From contig DFBV01000110.1 of the NCBI GenBank assembly GCA_002366755.1, positions 1-10,284 on the forward strand: a stretch of 10,284 bases of DNA, in the 5' to 3' direction. Shown in pieces: positions 6,509 through 10,284 of this stretch (within the stretch, counting starts at the first letter, position 1; each line of letters begins with the position of its first letter). Under the pieces are notes generated by a model. That model made no database searches, was not told the origin of the DNA, and saw nothing but the letters and a program-made list of their open reading frames with translations. The stretch comes from Anaerolineales bacterium UBA3071. GTDB taxonomy: Bacteria; Chloroflexota; Anaerolineae; UBA3071. The translations under genes and the position numbers were made by a program.

Positions 6509-7633
6509 ATGTCCAAGACTATCACCCTCGGAACCGTTACTTCAAAATCAGGTACCATTCAATATGGCCGGTGGGAGGCGCTCAGCCACCCCACCGGCCA
6601 CATCGAGTTTCTGCCAGTCATCATCGCCCAGGGCAAGGCCGATGGTCCCTGCCTGTGGCTCACAGCCGGTATCCACGGCCCCGAACATGGCGGCCCGGCC
6701 ATGATCTATAAACTCATTACCCAGGACCTGGTGGATCGGCTGAGGGGGACTGTGGTCGCCATTCCCGCCCTCAACCCGGCTGGCCTGCGCACTATGAAGC
6801 GCGAACCTTATCACGCGCCCAAAGACCCCAACCGGCTGTGGCCCGACGGCAAACCCGAGAAACCCCCGGACCCGGACAAAGAGCCGCCCTCCTCGCTGGA
6901 GAGGGCCTACAAGCGACTGTTCGAGGAGATGGTTGCCAACGCCGATTACCTGATTGACTACCACAATGCCTGGACTGGTTCCATCTCATTTGCCTTCCGC
7001 GACCGGGTGATGTACCGCGCCGACCAGGACGCGGACCGCCACAAGGCAGAGGCCGAAGCCCTGGCTGCAAGGCAAGGAGAAATGCTCTGCGCTTACGGCC
7101 ATACAATCGTCAACGAGTTCCCGGTCGAGAAGTACATTGAGGAAAAGCTGCATCGCTCCACGTCAGCGGCTGCCTTGCTGGTGGGCAAGATCCCTGCCTT
7201 CACCGTGGAACTTGGCACCGGCGAAGTGCCGGATCCGGCCACCGTGACTGCCTCGGCCGCCGGCACGCGGAATGTGATGCGCTGGGCTGGCATGCTGGAT
7301 GGCGACCCGGAACCGATTGAAGGCCTCCAGGTGGTGGACCCTGGCTTTCCTGTGCGGCGACGCGGCACCCCGCGTGTGAACGAGGCTTGCGTGGTGCTGC
7401 ACCTGGTTGAGCCGGGCGATCTGGTGAATGCCGGCGACCCGGTGGCCAAAGTGTGCGACGTGTGGGGTCGGCCGCTGAGCGACGGCCTGCTGCGCTCCGA
7501 GTACGATGGTTTCGTCATCGGCCGCTCGCACGGCATCTACTTTTACCCTGGTCATGCGGTATTGGGCATGGCCATCCGTGATGATGCGCCGCTGGTGGCG
7601 CCGTACCCAGAGGATTACTTCAAGGAGAAGTAA
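6509..7633 (+). CDS. Zinc-dependent deacylase/carboxypeptidase-like protein, AstE/AspA family
   Basis: The 374-residue cytoplasmic protein has no signal peptide. It resembles the succinylglutamate desuccinylase/aspartoacylase group of M14-type zinc hydrolases, which cut an amide bond to release an amino acid or amine from an acyl group. Candidate metal ligands are His56 and Glu59 in AGIHGPEHGG (53-62) and His152 in LIDYHNAW (148-155). The substrate-carboxylate region is NPAGL and DPNRLWP (106-112), and the likely general base is Glu234 in FTVELGTG (231-238). The C-terminal 90 residues look like the small beta-barrel, lipoyl-like domain of this family, with a short SEYDGFVIGRSHGI segment near 330-343. 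AGGAG ten bases before ATG 6509 supports the start. Placed directly after the peptide-type permeases, it probably hydrolyses the imported compound. The exact substrate is unknown; deacetylation or desuccinylation of N-acyl amino acids, or cleavage of a small peptide-like compound, are all possible. Confidence 0.82.
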   Translation: MSKTITLGTVTSKSGTIQYGRWEALSHPTGHIEFLPVIIAQGKADGPCLWLTAGIHGPEHGGPAMIYKLITQDLVDRLRGTVVAIPALNPAGLRTMKREPYHAPKDPNRLWPDGKPEKPPDPDKEPPSSLERAYKRLFEEMVANADYLIDYHNAWTGSISFAFRDRVMYRADQDADRHKAEAEALAARQGEMLCAYGHTIVNEFPVEKYIEEKLHRSTSAAALLVGKIPAFTVELGTGEVPDPATVTASAAGTRNVMRWAGMLDGDPEPIEGLQVVDPGFPVRRRGTPRVNEACVVLHLVEPGDLVNAGDPVAKVCDVWGRPLSDGLLRSEYDGFVIGRSHGIYFYPGHAVLGMAIRDDAPLVAPYPEDYFKEK

Positions 7634-7655
7634 GATGGGGCAGACCGTCCCCATC
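7634..7655 (+). terminator. Hairpin directly after the deacylase stop codon
   Basis: GATGGGG (7634-7640) pairs perfectly with CCCCATC (7649-7655) over an eight-base loop, starting one base after the TAA. No T run follows, so it may only protect the mRNA end or cause weak termination. Confidence 0.4.
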
Positions 7656-7670
7656 GGCGAGCGTATTTCC

Positions 7671-7725
7671 CCCGCCGGGCCGCACGGTGTGGCGGTACCG
7701 CCTCCGCAGGCTTTTCGGATAGGCT
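7671..7725 (+). repeat. Dispersed repeat, copy 2, with palindrome
   Basis: CCCGCCGGGCCGC (7671-7683), then 28 bases containing the perfect 12-base palindrome GGCGGTACCGCC (7691-7702), then CTCCGCAGG and TTTTCGGATAGGCT (7712-7725). The first and last blocks match copy 1 at 2262-2312 in the same order. It lies between the deacylase gene and the ROK promoter. Confidence 0.6.
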
Positions 7726-7787
7726 GTTAACGCGCCCGCAAGCGTTGCGCCAACCCTAGAAATGATGCCTTATCTTCAAACGGGGAT

Positions 7788-7816
7788 TTGACTTTTCGGC
7801 GAATCTGGACTACAAT
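7788..7816 (+). promoter_or_regulatory. Sigma-70-type promoter of the ROK regulator gene
   Basis: TTGACT (7788-7793, five of six to consensus) and TACAAT (7811-7816, five of six) are separated by exactly 17 bases. Transcription would start near 7823, inside the dyad that follows. Confidence 0.75.
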
Positions 7817-7843
7817 CAGTTCGTTGACCCAACCAACTAACTG
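7817..7843. promoter_or_regulatory. Operator-like dyad, probable XylR-type ROK binding site
   Basis: CAGTTCGTTG (7817-7826) and CAACTAACTG (7834-7843) are inverted repeats matching at nine of ten positions around a seven-base centre. The dyad begins directly after the -10 box and covers the start site, so a bound protein would block transcription. Read on the minus strand it starts AGTTAGTTGGTTGGG and resembles the Bacillus xyl operator as I remember it. The adjacent ROK repressor is the natural candidate to bind here, which would make it autoregulated. Confidence 0.65.
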
Positions 7844-7873
7844 CTCCAGCGTTTCTGCGAGAGGAGTGGCAAT

Positions 7874-9115
7874 TTGGCGTACCGTTTTCGCACTGGCGAT
7901 CAAGCCCTTGTGCGGGAGATCAACCTCTCGATCATCCTGAACACGCTGCGCGAGGCGGCTCCCCTTTCGCGTGCGCAACTGGCAGCCAGGACGGGTCTGA
8001 ACAAGACCACCGTATCGAGCCTGGTGCGGGAGCTGATTGACCGCCAGTTCGTGCGCGAGATAGGCTATGGCCGGTCTGGCGGCGGTCGGCCAGCCATGAT
8101 GTTGGAGCTCAATCCCCAGGCGGGCTACATCATCGGCGTCGAGATCGGCGTGGACTTTATTCTAGTGATCTTGACCGACTTCACCGCCCATGTCCTCTGG
8201 CGATGGCAAGAAGAGATCAATCCCGATCAACCTCCCGAGACCATCTTGGATAGGGCCATTAACGCCACTCACACAGCCATTGACCACTACGAAACGCACG
8301 TTTCTCCGGATGGGGACAGCCCGCTGTTGGGTATTGGCGTAGGCATACCGGGGCTCATAGACACCGATTCAGGCATGGTCATCTTCGCGCCCAACCTGGG
8401 CTGGCGTGACGTGCCGGCGCGGGAGAAATTTACCGCAACGTTTGATGTCCCCATCTTCGTGGACAACGATGCCAACGCCTCAGCCATGGGGGAGCATTAC
8501 TTCGGTGCCGCACGGCAGGTGAATGACTTCGTCTACCTGGCAGCGGGCGTCGGGTTGGGAGGGGGCATCGTCCTCAATGGCCAGCTTTACCGCGGCATCA
8601 GTGGCTATGCCGGCGAAATCGGCCATATGACCATTATTCCCGATGGTGAACTGTGCAAGTGTGGCAACCGCGGTTGTTGGGAAACGTTGGTTAGTCAGAC
8701 AGCGGTGATACGGCGAGTGCGTCGGGCCATCGAAAGCGGGAAACACAGCCTGGTCAGCCAGTTGGTGAACGATGATCTGCGCCGTATCTCCATCTCCCTC
8801 ATCGCTCAGGCGGCCAAGGCTGGCGATGAGGTGGCGCGTCAAGCTCTGGAGGAAACGGGGGAGTATCTGGGCATCGGCATCGCCAATCTGATCAACAGTT
8901 TTGATCCCGAACTGGTGGTCTTTGGCGGAGTGCTGAGCTTTGCCAGCGAATTTCTGCTGCCCGCCATCGAAGCGACCATCAAGCAGCGGGCCAGGGTCAG
9001 GCCACAAGACCTACCTCAGGTGAAGGTTTCAGCGCATGGCTTCGATGCCTGCGTCATGGGCTGCGTGGCCCTGGTGCTGTACGATATCCTGCGCGAACCC
9101 AGGCAGGCTTCGTAA
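7874..9115 (+). CDS. ROK-family transcriptional repressor, XylR/NagC-like
   Basis: The 413-residue protein combines a DNA-binding head with a sugar-kinase-like sensor. The winged helix-turn-helix lies at about 15-75, with LSRAQLAARTGLNKTTVSSL (31-50) as the helix-turn-helix and GRSGGGRPAMMLELN (66-80) as the wing. The ROK domain follows: GVGIPGLID (155-163), NLGW (174-177), DNDANASAMGEHYFGAAR (197-214), and AGVGLGGGIVLNGQLYRG (224-241). The zinc site is formed by His251 of GYAGEIGH and Cys261, Cys263 and Cys268 of CKCGNRGCWE. Loss of DNA binding when the sugar ligand binds is usual in this family. Start: TTG 7874 with GAGGAG seven bases upstream; later starts would cut into the DNA-binding head. 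Because the sugar permease gene follows at 90 bases on the same strand, and the dyad upstream looks XylR-like, it probably controls a pentose or related sugar transport unit together with its own gene. The exact inducer is not shown by the sequence. Confidence 0.92.
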   Translation: MAYRFRTGDQALVREINLSIILNTLREAAPLSRAQLAARTGLNKTTVSSLVRELIDRQFVREIGYGRSGGGRPAMMLELNPQAGYIIGVEIGVDFILVILTDFTAHVLWRWQEEINPDQPPETILDRAINATHTAIDHYETHVSPDGDSPLLGIGVGIPGLIDTDSGMVIFAPNLGWRDVPAREKFTATFDVPIFVDNDANASAMGEHYFGAARQVNDFVYLAAGVGLGGGIVLNGQLYRGISGYAGEIGHMTIIPDGELCKCGNRGCWETLVSQTAVIRRVRRAIESGKHSLVSQLVNDDLRRISISLIAQAAKAGDEVARQALEETGEYLGIGIANLINSFDPELVVFGGVLSFASEFLLPAIEATIKQRARVRPQDLPQVKVSAHGFDACVMGCVALVLYDILREPRQAS

Positions 9116-9122
9116 ACGCAAT

Positions 9123-9170
9123 GCGTAAAACGTGATGTGCAGAGTGGAATTACGCTTCACGTTTCACGTC
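9123..9170. repeat. Imperfect inverted repeat with ACGTGA/TCACGT units
   Basis: The left arm, GCGTAAAACGTGATGTG (starting about 9123), pairs with the right arm, which contains CGCTTCACGTTTCACGT (ending about 9169), at roughly 13 of 17 positions. AAACGTGA and TCACGTTT are the perfect core. It starts just after the ROK stop codon and has no T run. It looks like a degenerate intergenic repeat that could also act as an mRNA hairpin between the regulator and permease genes. Confidence 0.5.
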
Positions 9171-9205
9171 GGTACAGCAGATCCTGCTCATTCAAGGGGG
9201 TATCT

Positions 9206-10222
9206 GTGACCAAGGCAAGTCAAACGAACTCTGTTGCTGCTGTTCCCCGAACGCGGCAGCGGGCCCGTTTTGGAGTTGGCTTCCGGGAGTTGAACGTACT
9301 GATCGCTTTCGTCATCCTCTGTGCCTACTTCTGGTGGCAGAATCCGGGCGTCTTTGTCAAGCCAGCCAACCTGGCCATCATCATGCGCTTCATCGCCACC
9401 TTCGGCATCCTGGGCATTGGCGAGATCCTGGTGATCATCACCGGCGGCATTGACCTCTCGGTGGGCTCCATGACCGCGCTCACGGGGGTGATCGTGGCCT
9501 GGCTGATCCTCAAGGGGGCCTTTGGAATCGCTTCCTTCGGTGTGATTCCTGCCATCCTCATCGTCCTGATCCTGTCGGCGGCGGTGGGGCTGTGGCATGG
9601 CTTCTTCATCGCCAAGATCGGCGTTCCCCCCTTCATTATCACCCTGGGCACCTGGTTGATGGCCCGCGGCACAGGGGCTTACCTCACTCGCGGCTATCCT
9701 GTGGTCTTCTCCTCCGGCCACCCCTTCCTGGTGCTAGGTCAAGGGAAATTCCATTCCATCCCCATCATGTTCATCGTTCTGGTGGTCGTGGCTCTCATCA
9801 CGGCCCTTATACTGAACCTCACCACCTTGGGGCGTCACATCTATGCTGTCGGCGGGAACATTGAGGCGGCCCGCGTCTCGGGCGTCAACGTGAATGGCGT
9901 ACGTTTCTTCTGCTACGCCTCCAGCGGCGTGATGGCCGGCATCACAGGCATCCTGCTGGCCTCCCGCCTGGGGCAGGGCACCCCGGTGGTGGGGTCGGGC
10001 TACGAGTTGTGGGCCATCGCCGCTACGGTCATCGGCGGCACCAGCCTCTTCGGCGGCGAGGGAACGGTGTTCGGAGCCATCCTGGGCGCGGCGATCATGG
10101 GCGTGATGCAGAACGGGATGGTGCTGATGAATGTCTCGTCCTACGTGCAGGACATCATCCTGGGCCTGGTACTGGTGTTCGCCGTGGTCTACGACACCCT
10201 GCGCCGTCGCAGGAGAGAGTAG
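9206..10222 (+). CDS. Sugar ABC transporter permease, RbsC/XylH type
   Basis: The 338-residue inner-membrane protein belongs to the branched permease family of ribose, xylose and related sugar importers. After a basic cytoplasmic head (TRQRARFGVGFRELN) the first helix lies at about 30-45. Family marks are ANLAIIMRFIATFGILGIGE (54-73), then ITGGIDLSVGSMTALTGVIVAW (78-99), GTWLMARGTGAYLTRGYPVV (148-167), GRHIYAVGGNIEAARVSGVN (209-228), and ELWAIAATVIGGTSLFGGEG (267-286), with a final helix and a basic tail DTLRRRRRE. GTG 9206 has AAGGGGG five bases upstream and gives the usual length. The in-frame GTG at 9137 would place the N-terminus inside the inverted repeat. No promoter is evident between it and the ROK gene, so co-transcription is likely. 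Its binding protein and ATPase are not in the window and presumably lie downstream. Confidence 0.92.
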   Translation: MTKASQTNSVAAVPRTRQRARFGVGFRELNVLIAFVILCAYFWWQNPGVFVKPANLAIIMRFIATFGILGIGEILVIITGGIDLSVGSMTALTGVIVAWLILKGAFGIASFGVIPAILIVLILSAAVGLWHGFFIAKIGVPPFIITLGTWLMARGTGAYLTRGYPVVFSSGHPFLVLGQGKFHSIPIMFIVLVVVALITALILNLTTLGRHIYAVGGNIEAARVSGVNVNGVRFFCYASSGVMAGITGILLASRLGQGTPVVGSGYELWAIAATVIGGTSLFGGEGTVFGAILGAAIMGVMQNGMVLMNVSSYVQDIILGLVLVFAVVYDTLRRRRRE

Positions 10223-10284
10223 GGGCAAACCTTCAAGCTCAAAGCTCAAAACGTACATTCCTGCTCAGCCTCGTCCCTGGAAAA
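10223..10284. other. Downstream tail, no gene visible
   Basis: There are 62 bases after the permease stop. AAGCTCAAAGCTCAAA (about 10235-10250) is a short tandem repeat of AAGCTCA. No ribosome binding site with a start codon, and no terminator, can be supported before the window ends. Confidence 0.4.

Noticed and set aside
9137..9205. Upstream GTG start for the sugar permease
   Set aside because: It lies inside an inverted repeat with no ribosome binding site. GTG 9206 with AAGGGGG gives the usual family length.

Overview
The window looks like a chromosomal segment of a GC-rich, free-living heterotrophic bacterium, most likely a member of the Chloroflexota. The clues are family-level. They are a secreted protein with a YLPL-type stretch followed by a Thr-Pro-rich linker, a lipoprotein binding protein with a Val/Glu/Lys repeat linker after the lipobox, and sugar and peptide importers next to a ROK regulator. 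No rRNA or other strong taxonomic marker is present, so this placement is an inference.

Layout from left to right. (1) Positions 1-738 hold the 3' end of a secreted protein gene with two FxLYD-like beta domains. (2) Positions 739-1180 are mostly non-coding. They hold a 29-base-arm inverted repeat of CGCGGA type and a doubtful 53-codon signal-peptide ORF. The end of that ORF overlaps a perfect sigma-70-type promoter. (3) That promoter, a tRNA-Lys(CTT) gene at 1183-1255 and a hairpin/T-run terminator form a compact tRNA unit. (4) On the minus strand, 1335-1895 is a transketolase remnant. It has an intact start and ribosome binding site, but homology stops after about 150 residues. (5) Positions 1896-2502 contain no long gene. 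They hold overlapping inverted repeats, a second perfect consensus promoter, a roughly 280-base leader with hairpins, and a short upstream ORF that overlaps the next start by ATGA.

(6) Positions 2503-7633 form the main cluster: a family-5 extracytoplasmic binding lipoprotein, two permeases of the dipeptide/oligopeptide (DppB/DppC) type, and a zinc-dependent deacylase/carboxypeptidase-like protein of the AstE/AspA family. The likely job is capture and import of a peptide-like or N-acylated compound followed by hydrolysis in the cytoplasm. The two ATPase subunits such an importer needs are not in the window. (7) Positions 7634-7873 hold a hairpin, a second copy of a dispersed repeat, and a sigma-70-type promoter with a 10-bp-arm dyad just after its -10 box. 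(8) Positions 7874-9115 encode a ROK-family repressor with a TTG start. It is followed at 9206-10222 by an RbsC/XylH-type sugar permease. The dyad resembles the xylose operator of Bacillus XylR as I remember it, so this second cluster is probably a pentose or related sugar system controlled by a XylR-like ROK protein. The rest of that transporter should lie downstream of the window.

The most notable points are the XylR-like operator, the truncated transketolase with an unrelated tail, the 5' leader with a coupled upstream ORF, and two copies of a dispersed repeat next to the two transport units. I saw no CRISPR array, insertion sequence or phage gene, and no clearly novel multi-gene system.
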